Of a stretch of DNA of 39,766 bases, positions 14,485 through 21,527 are shown piece after piece. The DNA is from an uncultured bacterium (GTDB lineage: Bacteria > Bacillota > Clostridia > Lachnospirales > Lachnospiraceae). Position 1 is the first letter of the stretch. Each line of letters opens with the position of its first letter. The notes below the pieces were generated by a model. The model was not told where the DNA came from and made no database searches. It saw only the letters and a list, made by a program, of their open reading frames with translations. Where the stretch lies: positions 1 to 39,766 of the forward strand of contig CAMBUC010000001.1 in the NCBI GenBank assembly GCA_945871045.1, given 5' to 3'. A program made the translations under genes and the position numbers.

Positions 14485-14625
14485 ATGAATACGGAACTAT
14501 TGGGAGGTGTTGTAGCCGAATGTATCGCATGTTCGGAATGCGAATATCAGTTAGATTATTTTGGGGATGTCGGAGCGTCTGACTACTGCCCTAACTGCGG
14601 AGCGAAGATGGAGGAAATAAAATGA
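14485..14625 (+). CDS. Small zinc-ribbon protein, 46 aa
   Basis: Two CxxC pairs (CIACSEC and CPNCGAK) about 22 residues apart form a rubredoxin-like zinc ribbon. The ATG at 14485 lacks a clear ribosome site; GGGAGG lies inside the frame but no start codon follows it in frame. It ends overlapping the next gene's ATG (ATGA). Probably a nucleic-acid-binding or adaptor peptide. The start is uncertain. Confidence 0.55.
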   Translation: MNTELLGGVVAECIACSECEYQLDYFGDVGASDYCPNCGAKMEEIK

Positions 14626-15306
14626 AAAAGTATGAATTTACGGGCGAAGTAAAGCGGATTAAATTGATAGGCACAGAGGTAGTGTTGCGCAGAATACGAG
14701 CGGTTACGGCATTCGGAGGCGTCGAAGCCGGATATAGGCGGCTGGATTGAAAAAGAGGAGAATCTGTCTCATGATGGTAGCGCATGGGTGCACAGCAGCG
14801 CATGGGTGTACGGCGACGCCAGAGTGTACGGCGACGCCAGAGTGCGCGGCGACGCCAGAGTGTACGGCGACGCCAGAGTGCGCGGCGACGCGTGGGTGTA
14901 CGGCAACGCCAGAGTGTACGGCGACGCCAGAGTGTACGGCGACGCCGAAGTGTGCGGCGACGCATGGGTGTACGGCCACGCCAGAGTGCACGGCAACGCC
15001 AGAGTGTACGGCGACGCCAGAGTGTGCGGCAACGCCGAAGTGTGCGGCGACGCCGAAGTATATTCTGCAAACCATATTTTTTCGATCGGACCTGTCGGAA
15101 GCCGTGACGGACACACCACATTTTATAGAAACAAGAATAAAAAAATTGAGGTAAGGTGCGGCTGTTTTAATGGAAGAATTGAGGAATTCATCGAAAAAGT
15201 GGCAGAAACACACGGCAAAAATAAACATGCATCCGTATATAGAGCCGCTGCTGAGATTGCAAAATTGCAGATTGAGCCCTTAAGTACGGACAAGGAGGCG
15301 GAATAA
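14622..15306 (+). pseudogene. Hexapeptide-repeat (left-handed beta-helix) phage protein, frameshifted
   Basis: The first part (14622-14750) encodes MKKYEFTGEVKRIK...GGVEAG and then runs into a stop. The next frame carries the natural continuation IGGWIEKEENLSHDGSAWV. Sixteen six-residue units of the type DARVYG follow (14779-15066), then a C-terminal domain ending in KLQIEPLSTDKEAE. Related phage genes read straight through with GD(I/L)GGWIEKEENL, so about two bases are missing (or one extra) near 14737. The repeats predict a left-handed beta-helix; function is unknown. Either the gene is dead, the assembly has an indel, or the downstream part starts at GTG 14788 without a good ribosome site. 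Confidence 0.8.
14779..15066 (+). repeat. 18-bp tandem repeat array, 16 units
   Basis: Sixteen in-phase 18-bp units of the form GCCAGAGTGTACGGCGAC encode the hexapeptides of the beta-helix protein. Variant units (TGG, GAA, CAC, TGC codons) occur at irregular positions. The array is GC-rich compared with its flanks and free of stops in all six frames, giving several spurious reading frames on both strands. Confidence 0.9.
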
Positions 15307-15375
15307 TGGCGGAATGCATTGAAAGGATGCGAGGATGCGACAAAAAAGTTATATGAAGAGGGGAGAGAAGAATGA
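15305..15375 (+). pseudogene. Remnant of a small phage gene
   Basis: An ATG at 15305 overlapping the preceding stop reads only 16 codons (MAECIERMRGCDKKVI). In the next frame the peptide EDATKKLYEEGREE, typical of the end of small phage proteins, runs up to the start of the following gene. This looks like the decayed ends of a gene with internal deletion and frameshift. Confidence 0.35.
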
Positions 15376-15659
15376 CAGCAAGAGAAGAATGCCTGAAGAA
15401 GGCTATGGAAATTGTATGCACAGACAGAGAGTCGCAGTACGGGGCGCCTGAAGATAATTTTGCGAAAATTGCAGATTTTTGGAGTGATTACTTGGGATAT
15501 CACGTAACAACAGAAGACGTACCGATGATGATGGCCTTGCTTAAAATAGCGCGGGCAGCTACCGGGAAATTTAAGGCGGATAATTACATTGACCTCGCAG
15601 GATATGCGGCTTGCGGGATGGAGATTGCAGAAAGGAACACTGTAGGTGAATCAAAATGA
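15372..15659 (+). CDS. DUF6378-like phage protein
   Basis: A 95-residue protein starting MTAREECLKKAMEIVCTDRE with QYGAPEDNFAKIADFW, then MALLKIARAATGKFKADNYID and AGYAACGMEIAE. This is the pattern of the DUF6378 family, common in phage replication regions; a MazG-like all-helical fold is possible. GAGGGGAGAGAAG precedes the ATG. It overlaps the VRR-NUC gene by 4 bases. Biochemical role unknown. Confidence 0.8.
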   Translation: MTAREECLKKAMEIVCTDRESQYGAPEDNFAKIADFWSDYLGYHVTTEDVPMMMALLKIARAATGKFKADNYIDLAGYAACGMEIAERNTVGESK

Positions 15660-15973
15660 GGGAATCTAAAATAGAACGTGAATTGGTGGAGAGAGTGAAA
15701 CAGGCCGGCGGTATGGCATACAAGCTGGTGAGCCCGGGGAATAACGGCATGCCGGATCGGTTGGTGATTTTTCCGGATCAGTCTCCGATCTTTGTGGAGC
15801 TGAAAACAGAAAAAGGTGTACTGAGCCGAATGCAAAAGAGACAGATCAAGAGACTGGTGGATTTGGGGCAGGATGTCGATGTGATTTGCGGAATCGATGA
15901 ACTGTCTCAGTTCTTTCAGGATGCGGGATTTACTGAGATCAGCAAAGCGATCGACTGTAAGTATGATTTGTGA
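15656..15973 (+). CDS. VRR-NUC domain nuclease
   Basis: A 105-residue stand-alone VRR-NUC protein. The PD-(D/E)XK core is visible as GNNGMPDRLVI (catalytic Asp), PIFVELKTEKG (E-x-K) and LSRMQKRQIKRLVDLG (the Q-containing helix). Such minimal nucleases act as Holliday-junction or flap nucleases in phage replication, usually directly before an SNF2-type helicase, as here. It starts at ATG 15656 overlapping the previous stop. Confidence 0.94.
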   Translation: MRESKIERELVERVKQAGGMAYKLVSPGNNGMPDRLVIFPDQSPIFVELKTEKGVLSRMQKRQIKRLVDLGQDVDVICGIDELSQFFQDAGFTEISKAIDCKYDL

Positions 15974-15981
15974 GGACAGAC

Positions 15982-17364
15982 ATGGAATTTCAACCGTATG
16001 AATATCAGAAAGTATGCATCCAGCAGGTGATGGAAAAACCGGCCTGTGCTTTGTGGCTGGATATGGGTCTGGGCAAGACGATGATATCTCTGATGGCGAT
16101 CAATGAACTGCGGTATAACCGGTTTGAGATTGGGAAGGTCCTGGTGATTGCCCCGAAGAAGGTGGCAGAAGCGACTTGGCAGGACGAAGCTGCCCGGTGG
16201 GATAACACGAAGCACTTGCGGTTTTCTACCGTGCTTGGCAGTCAGAGCAAGCGTATTCAGGCATTATGCGCGTCTGCTGACATCTACGTGATTAACCGTG
16301 ACAATGTGAAATGGCTGGTGGAATATTACCGAAATGACTGGCCGTTCGACATGGTTGTTATCGATGAAGCCAGCAGCTTTAAATCGAATAAGGCACAGCG
16401 GTGGAAAGCTTTAAAATCGATCCGGCCGCATATCAAACGGATGGTAGAGCTGACGGGAACACCGGCACCACACAGCCTGTTAGATCTCTGGCCGCAGATC
16501 TATTTGCTGGATCAGGGGGAACGCTTGGGAAAGACGATCACCGGATTTCGTGACCGATACTTCAATCCGGACAAGCGCAGCGCAACACAGATTTTTTCCT
16601 GGGAAGCAAAAAGTGGAGCAGAGGATACCATTAAATCTCTGCTTTCCGATATCTGTATCAGCATGAAATCAGAAGATTATCTGCAGTTGCCTCCGGTGAT
16701 CGAAGATTACCGGCCCGTGGTTTTGTCTTCCAATGCACAGAAGGCGTATGATCGTATGGAGAATGATGCTTTACTGCAGGTCGACGATCAGACGATTGAT
16801 GCGGGAAGTGCAGCGGTACTGACGAATAAGCTTCTTCAGCTTTGCAATGGAGCCGTGTACGATGAAGTTAAGTGTGTAGTACCGGTACACGACTGTAAGA
16901 TCGAAGCTTTTCTGGAATTGGTGGAAGGGCTGCAGGGACAGCATGCACTTGTATTTTACAGCTATCAGCATGACAGAACGCGCTTGCTAAAAGCTTTGGA
17001 AAAAAGCGCCCGAACGGTAAAAGTGTATACCGGTGCGGAGGATGAACGCGCCTGGAATGCCGGTCAAATCGACATCTTACTTGCGCATCCTGCCAGTTGT
17101 GCATACGGTCTGAACCTGCAGCGGGGAGGACACCATGTTATCTGGTTCGGACTTACCTGGTCGTTAGAACTCTATCAGCAGGCCAACAAGCGGCTGCATC
17201 GAAACGGTCAGACACAGCCGGTGATTGTACATCATCTGATTACGAAGAACGGCATGGATGAGGACGTGCTGGCTTCTTTACAGGAAAAAGCCGATACGCA
17301 GGAGGCTCTCCTGCAGGCACTGAAAGTCCGGATCCGGAAAGCGAAAGAAGGGAGAGCATCGTAA
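15982..17364 (+). CDS. SNF2-family DEAD/DEAH helicase
   Basis: A 460-residue ATPase with Walker A LDMGLGKTM (about 23), the Walker B/DEAS box VVIDEASSFKS (about 126), motif III LTGTPAPHS and C-terminal motifs LVFYSYQHDRTRLL and QQANKRLHRNGQ (about 398). It lacks extra DNA-binding domains, typical of phage SNF2 helicases paired with VRR-NUC. ATG 15982 is preferred, six bases after GAGGA; GTG 15970 in the same frame overlaps the nuclease stop and has no site. Likely remodels replication or recombination intermediates. Confidence 0.95.
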   Translation: MEFQPYEYQKVCIQQVMEKPACALWLDMGLGKTMISLMAINELRYNRFEIGKVLVIAPKKVAEATWQDEAARWDNTKHLRFSTVLGSQSKRIQALCASADIYVINRDNVKWLVEYYRNDWPFDMVVIDEASSFKSNKAQRWKALKSIRPHIKRMVELTGTPAPHSLLDLWPQIYLLDQGERLGKTITGFRDRYFNPDKRSATQIFSWEAKSGAEDTIKSLLSDICISMKSEDYLQLPPVIEDYRPVVLSSNAQKAYDRMENDALLQVDDQTIDAGSAAVLTNKLLQLCNGAVYDEVKCVVPVHDCKIEAFLELVEGLQGQHALVFYSYQHDRTRLLKALEKSARTVKVYTGAEDERAWNAGQIDILLAHPASCAYGLNLQRGGHHVIWFGLTWSLELYQQANKRLHRNGQTQPVIVHHLITKNGMDEDVLASLQEKADTQEALLQALKVRIRKAKEGRAS

Positions 17365-17522
17365 TGAAGACGATTATAACATTTTGTAATGAGTGTAGAC
17401 ATTGTGAAGTACTTTCCAATGTAGAACCCTGCAGGCTTTGTCTGGAATATGGACTGCGTTGGGGCGCGCCGGTCTGTTTTGAACGCAACAATGAGGAGGA
17501 AGAGGATGCCGAAAAGCGTTAA
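17364..17522 (+). CDS. Small cysteine-rich protein, 52 aa
   Basis: Starts at ATG 17364 overlapping the helicase stop, with AGGGAG upstream. Cysteines in CNECRHC, CRLCLEYG and VCFE suggest a zinc-binding fold. The C-terminus is strongly acidic (NNEEEEDAEKR). Small zinc proteins of this kind are common between SNF2 helicase and late-regulator genes. Function unknown. Confidence 0.65.
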   Translation: MKTIITFCNECRHCEVLSNVEPCRLCLEYGLRWGAPVCFERNNEEEEDAEKR

Positions 17523-17532
17523 AAAAAAAAAA
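17521..17532 (+). repeat. A12 homopolymer at a start-codon frame boundary
   Basis: Twelve consecutive A residues lie between a well-sited ATG (17506, behind GAGGAGGAAGAGG) and the frame of the gene annotated from 17541. Thirteen A (or ten) would fuse the two in frame, adding MPKSVKKKKTIT to the protein. Confidence 0.85.
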
Positions 17533-17540
17533 CGATTACC

Positions 17541-17792
17541 ATGCCGGTTTCAAAGTATCGAAAAGAACGCCGGGAAGACGCGGCAAAAGTAATGGATACC
17601 TGTCTTATGGCGATGCTTTGGGCGTTGCATAATACGGAAGGCTTCGGTGAAAAACGACTGGTAAGAGTTTTGGAAGAGACAGACCGCATTGCCGATTACA
17701 TATCTGAGCATCGTCTGACTGTTAAAGATATCCGAAGAACGCTAAAAGAAGAGACGGGTCTAAGTTTTCGTCAGCAGGATACAGACAGGTGA
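17541..17792 (+). CDS. Conserved phage protein upstream of the late regulator
   Basis: An 83-residue helical protein (VSKYRKERREDAAKVMDTCL, then a MLWALHNTEGFGEKRLVRVL helix and SEHRLTVKDIRRTLKEETG). It resembles small conserved proteins found next to the DUF1492/ArpU-like late regulators of Firmicute phages. The ATG at 17541 has no ribosome site. The natural start may be ATG 17506, which is out of frame by one base in the A12 tract, so expression could depend on slippage or the tract length may be mis-assembled. Role unknown. Confidence 0.7.
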   Translation: MPVSKYRKERREDAAKVMDTCLMAMLWALHNTEGFGEKRLVRVLEETDRIADYISEHRLTVKDIRRTLKEETGLSFRQQDTDR

Positions 17793-17816
17793 GACATTTG
17801 TTTGCAGGAGGTGTGC

Positions 17817-18221
17817 ATGGAAGAACTGGCAAAAAATCTGAAGGATATAGCGAAAATCCGTCGTGAGATCAAAGGGTTGGAGCTTATGATTCACAGCAAC
17901 CGAAAGACAATGGCAACGGATGTCGTTTCCGGATCCTCGGATGAATTCCCTTATAGCGTCCGTCATTTCCGAATTGAGGGCGTGGACCAGTCGAAGGAAA
18001 GCGCATTACAGGTCAAACTTCGGCATAAGAAAAAGAAACTGGAGAGGGAATTGCTAAAAGTGGAAAAGTATCTGGATCAGATCGAGGATCCTGAGATTCG
18101 GCAGATTGTACGATTACGGGATGAATTAGGGATGTCTTGGAATGATGTAGCGGCAAAGTGCGGCAGTACAATTGCAGCTGTAAAAATGAAACACAAGAGA
18201 TTTTTGGATAAAATTTTCTAA
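17817..18221 (+). CDS. DUF1492/ArpU-like late transcription regulator (sigma region 4-like)
   Basis: A 134-residue protein. An N-terminal coiled-coil-like part (about 1-85) precedes a C-terminal helix-turn-helix like sigma-70 region 4 (IRQIVRLRDELGMSWNDVAA, then STIAAVKMKHKRFLDKIF). Such proteins stand at the early/late boundary and switch on the terminase/structural operon. ATG 17817 has AGGAGG six bases upstream; a TTG at 17802 is inferior. The candidate target, three TTGTTAC-type repeats, begins right after its stop codon. Confidence 0.85.
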   Translation: MEELAKNLKDIAKIRREIKGLELMIHSNRKTMATDVVSGSSDEFPYSVRHFRIEGVDQSKESALQVKLRHKKKKLERELLKVEKYLDQIEDPEIRQIVRLRDELGMSWNDVAAKCGSTIAAVKMKHKRFLDKIF

Positions 18222-18222
18222 A

Positions 18223-18278
18223 TGTTACCCTTGTTACTTTTTTTCTTGTTACTGTGGTATCAAGGAAATGTGTATGAT
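18223..18278 (+). promoter_or_regulatory. Candidate late promoter with TTGTTAC repeats
   Basis: TGTTAC at 18223-18228, TTGTTAC at 18231-18237 and TTGTTAC at 18246-18252 are spaced 9 and 15 bases apart, followed by a -10-like TATGAT at 18273-18278. No consensus -35 is present, as expected for a promoter that needs the adjacent ArpU/DUF1492-like activator. The structural operon starts at 18391. Confidence 0.5.
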
Positions 18279-18328
18279 GTGATAAGCGTACATTTTGTCC
18301 TCCTTTCATGATGATATTGGATAACGGT

Positions 18329-18368
18329 CAACAAAACCCTGTCGCAGAGCGGCGGGGTTTTGTTGTTG
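18329..18368 (+). terminator. Hairpin terminator before the terminase genes
   Basis: CAACAAAACCC (18329-18339) pairs with GGGTTTTGTTG (18355-18365) in an 11-bp stem, followed by TTG. It could end early transcripts; if the late promoter at 18223-18278 is real, late transcripts must read through it or be antiterminated. Confidence 0.7.
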
Positions 18369-18390
18369 TCAGAAAAGGCAGGTGAGAACC

Positions 18391-18873
18391 ATGGCAAAAT
18401 TAACAGAAAAACAGAAACGCTTTTGCGATGAGTATCTCATCGATTTAAACGCGACACAGGCCGCGATTCGGGCCGGGTACAGCGCGAAAACCGCCGGAAG
18501 GATAGGCGGGGAAAACTTGAAAAAACTTGAAATTATAAAGTATATAGATCAGCGGATGCAGGAAATTAAATCGCAGCGTACAGCGGATGCTGCGGAGGTG
18601 TTGGAGACTCTGACCGCGGTGATGCGCGGCGAAGTCAGGGAAGAAATTCCTCTGTTGTGCGGGGAAGGCTGCCAAAAGTTAGTTGAGAAAAACACGGCGG
18701 TGAAAGAACGATTGAAAGCGGCGGAGCTGTTAGGAAAACGTTACCGTTTATTTGAAGAAGATGGAAGCAAACGAGACGCAGGTGCAATCGCAGACTTCCT
18801 GAAGGCGCTGCATCCGAAACCGGAAGACATCACCGCACTATATGAACAAGACGATGGCAAAGAAGAGCAGTAG
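18391..18873 (+). CDS. terS: Terminase small subunit
   Basis: A 160-residue Terminase_2-type DNA-recognition subunit. LTEKQKRFCDEYLIDLNATQ is the family opening, with AAIRAGYSAKTAGRIGGENL forming the HTH. A C-terminal oligomerisation part with AAELLGKRYRLFE follows. It recognises the packaging site and recruits the large subunit. ATG 18391 follows AGGTGA; an in-frame ATG at 18382 has no site. It overlaps terL by 32 bases. Confidence 0.95.
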   Translation: MAKLTEKQKRFCDEYLIDLNATQAAIRAGYSAKTAGRIGGENLKKLEIIKYIDQRMQEIKSQRTADAAEVLETLTAVMRGEVREEIPLLCGEGCQKLVEKNTAVKERLKAAELLGKRYRLFEEDGSKRDAGAIADFLKALHPKPEDITALYEQDDGKEEQ

Positions 18874-20146
18874 TTTTCGATTTCTACCGTTTTCGGCAAA
18901 ACAGCAGCGCCTGATGAACTGGTGGCGGGAAGGCAGCCCTTATCGGAACCGCGATATCATGATCGCGGACGGTTCCATCCGATCTGGCAAGACGATCGCC
19001 TGCATCTGTTCATTTCTGATCTGGTCGATGGAGTGTTTTTCCGGGCAGAATTTTATCCTTTCGGGAAAGACGATCGGGTCCCTGAAAAAGAACGTGATCG
19101 GTCCGATGCTGCAGATATTGACTGCGTGGGGAATCCCTTATCGGTATGTGCGCAGCGGAGAGCAGTATATTGAAATTGGTACGAACACTTATTACCTGTA
19201 TGATGCGCATAATGAAAGTTCACAGGACAAGATTCAGGGACTGACGGCAGCCGGTGCGCTGGCAGATGAAGCCGCTCTGTTTCCCCGGAATTTTATCGAG
19301 CAGATGATCGGACGATGCTCTGTCGAAGGTGCAAAAATCTTCATGAACTGCAATCCGGAGAGTCCTGCACATTATGTAAAGACGGAGCTGCTGGATAAGG
19401 CAGAAGAGAAAAACATCTATCATCTTCATTTCACGATGGACGACAATCTCGCGTTATCCCCGAAGACAAAAGAAAAGTTTTACCGCATGTTTACCGGCGT
19501 TTTCTATAAACGTTTCATTTTGGGATTGTGGGCGGCGACAGATGGTCTGATCTATCAGCAGTTTGCCGATGAAAAAGAACGTTTTCTGCTGAATGCGGCT
19601 CCTTCAGATATTCAGTATGCAGTAATCGGCGTAGACTTTGGAGGAACGAAGTCCGCGCATAGTTTTACACTGACGGGGTTGACGAAAGGATTTCGCCAGA
19701 TCGTCATACTGGACGAATTTTATCATGATAACAAGAAGAATGGGCGGCTTTCACCGAAACAGGTGGAGGACGCTTTTGTTGATTTTGTCCGCAGAGCAAA
19801 GCGGCGCTACCGTGTTTATGAAGCTTATTGTGATAGCGCGGAACAGACTTTGATCGAAGGCCTGACGGTAGCGTCGGTACGCTCACGACTGGGCGTCGAT
19901 GTAAAAAATGCGCAAAAACGACCGATCAATGACCGAATTGCATTCTATAACAGTATGATTGCTCAGGATCGCTTTCGGATTATGAAATCATGTACCGCAC
20001 ATATCAAAGCGTTTGAAGAGGCGGTGTACGATCCAGACGAACCGGTGAAAGATATCCGGCTGGACGACGGGACAACGGATATCGACAGTCTGGACAGCAT
20101 GGAATATGCGACCGAGAGCATACAGGATGACATTATGTATCTGTAA
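18842..20146 (+). CDS. terL: Terminase large subunit (PBSX-type)
   Basis: A 434-residue packaging motor. The ATPase has Walker A DGSIRSGKTIA (about 43-53) and Walker B GALADEAALF (about 139-148), with a coupling motif in MNCNPES. The nuclease domain shows VIGVDFGGT (about 261), VYEAYCDSAEQ (about 330) and a final Asp-rich segment (DDGTTDIDSLDS). Length and order fit the PBSX/Terminase_3 family. ATG 18842 lies within terS without a ribosome site, and ATG 18854 is an alternative; coupling to terS translation is likely. Confidence 0.96.
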   Translation: MNKTMAKKSSSFRFLPFSAKQQRLMNWWREGSPYRNRDIMIADGSIRSGKTIACICSFLIWSMECFSGQNFILSGKTIGSLKKNVIGPMLQILTAWGIPYRYVRSGEQYIEIGTNTYYLYDAHNESSQDKIQGLTAAGALADEAALFPRNFIEQMIGRCSVEGAKIFMNCNPESPAHYVKTELLDKAEEKNIYHLHFTMDDNLALSPKTKEKFYRMFTGVFYKRFILGLWAATDGLIYQQFADEKERFLLNAAPSDIQYAVIGVDFGGTKSAHSFTLTGLTKGFRQIVILDEFYHDNKKNGRLSPKQVEDAFVDFVRRAKRRYRVYEAYCDSAEQTLIEGLTVASVRSRLGVDVKNAQKRPINDRIAFYNSMIAQDRFRIMKSCTAHIKAFEEAVYDPDEPVKDIRLDDGTTDIDSLDSMEYATESIQDDIMYL

Positions 20147-20156
20147 GAGGTGAGAA

Positions 20157-21527
20157 ATGCAGGGAATTTTACAATATTTGAGACGCCGGGGATTTGAGTG
20201 TATCGACAGTACCTACTACGGACACATCTCTAACTGGCTCAGATGGTATCAGGGCAAGGTGATCGATTTTCATACGTATAAACAGTATAACGGTCGATGT
20301 CAGATTACCCGGGAGAGAAAGAGCCTGGGTATGGCAAAAAGCATCGCGGAAGACTGGGCGAATCTCGCGCTCAATGAAAAGCTGGATATCACCATTGCCG
20401 AGAAACGGACGCATCAGATCGTAAGTGAAGTCCTGGAACGAAATCAGTTCAAAACACGCGCCAATCAGTTAGTCGAAAAAGCGTTCGCTCTCGGCACAGG
20501 CGCTTTTGTGGAATACAAGGAAAACAACGAGACTCGTATCGACTATGTGCGGGGCAGCATGATCTATCCGTTGACTTGGCATAATGGAGAAATACGGGAA
20601 TGCGCCTTTGCATCCATGCGAACCGCAAACAAACAGCAGCAGCTGTATCTCAATATCCATCGTCTGGAGAACAATCAGTACGTGATTGAAAATCATATGT
20701 TCACTGTCAACGGGGAGACACTGGGCGGAGAAATCGATCTTCCGCCGGATGTGGAAGACGAATATCGAACCTATTCCGATATCCCTATGTTTCAGATCAT
20801 TCGACCGAATATCGTAAACAATATCGACCTGGATAACCCCATGGGGATTTCCGTGTTTGCTAACGCCATCGATCAGCTCAAAGGGATTGATCTGGTGTAC
20901 GACAGTTACTGCAATGAATTCCGTCTTGGAAAAAAGAGAATCACGATTCCCATGTCTATGGCGCGCATCGCCATGGAAGAAGACGGATCGGCACGGCCGG
21001 TATTCGATGATAACGATACCGAATTTTACGCGGTACCGGAAACACAGAACGGCGAGAACAAGATCACAGAGCACAATATGGAGCTGCGGTATCAGGCTCA
21101 TGAAGCCGGCCTGCAGACGGGGCTGAATCTGCTGTCGTATAAATGCGGCTTGGGAAAAGATCGATACAACTTCCAGGACGGTCAAGTGAAGACGGCCACT
21201 GAAGTGGTCAGCGAGAAGTCGGATCTCTTTCAGAATCTCAAGAAACACGAGCTGGTACTGCGCAATGCGATCATCGGCATGGTAAAGGCGATTGAAATTC
21301 TCGAAGGACTTTCCACAGAGCCGGAAATTACCGTGAATTTCGACGATTCCATCATCGAGGATGTAGGCGCAGAGAAACAGAGATTCCTGCAGGAGATCCG
21401 CGACGGTGTGCGCCAAAAGTGGGAATACCGGGTGAAGTTCTTCGGAGAAGACGAAACGACGGCGAAATCTATGATCGAAGAGGAAGAACCGGATCCCTTT
21501 GGATTTAGTCAGGACGGTGATGACTGA
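20157..21527 (+). CDS. Portal protein (SPP1 gp6-like)
   Basis: A 456-residue portal subunit, forming the dodecameric ring at one capsid vertex through which DNA is packaged. It shows the SPP1-type opening with RRRGFECIDSTYYGHISNW and WYQGK, then SLGMAKSIAEDWANLALNEK, PMGISVFANAIDQLKGID (clip/stem region) and a C-terminal tail ending DPFGFSQDGDD. AGAGGTGA precedes the ATG. It ends overlapping the start of the minor capsid gene (TGATG). No truncation is seen. Confidence 0.94.
   Translation: MQGILQYLRRRGFECIDSTYYGHISNWLRWYQGKVIDFHTYKQYNGRCQITRERKSLGMAKSIAEDWANLALNEKLDITIAEKRTHQIVSEVLERNQFKTRANQLVEKAFALGTGAFVEYKENNETRIDYVRGSMIYPLTWHNGEIRECAFASMRTANKQQQLYLNIHRLENNQYVIENHMFTVNGETLGGEIDLPPDVEDEYRTYSDIPMFQIIRPNIVNNIDLDNPMGISVFANAIDQLKGIDLVYDSYCNEFRLGKKRITIPMSMARIAMEEDGSARPVFDDNDTEFYAVPETQNGENKITEHNMELRYQAHEAGLQTGLNLLSYKCGLGKDRYNFQDGQVKTATEVVSEKSDLFQNLKKHELVLRNAIIGMVKAIEILEGLSTEPEITVNFDDSIIEDVGAEKQRFLQEIRDGVRQKWEYRVKFFGEDETTAKSMIEEEEPDPFGFSQDGDD

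Noticed and set aside
14591..15228. Long minus-strand and alternative plus-strand reading frames through the 18-bp repeats
   Set aside because: They exist only because the repeat unit lacks stops in all frames. Products are low-complexity Arg/Leu/Thr repeats without ribosome sites.
20469..21416. A 315-codon minus-strand frame opposite the portal gene
   Set aside because: Antisense shadow of a conserved gene, with no ribosome site or family resemblance.
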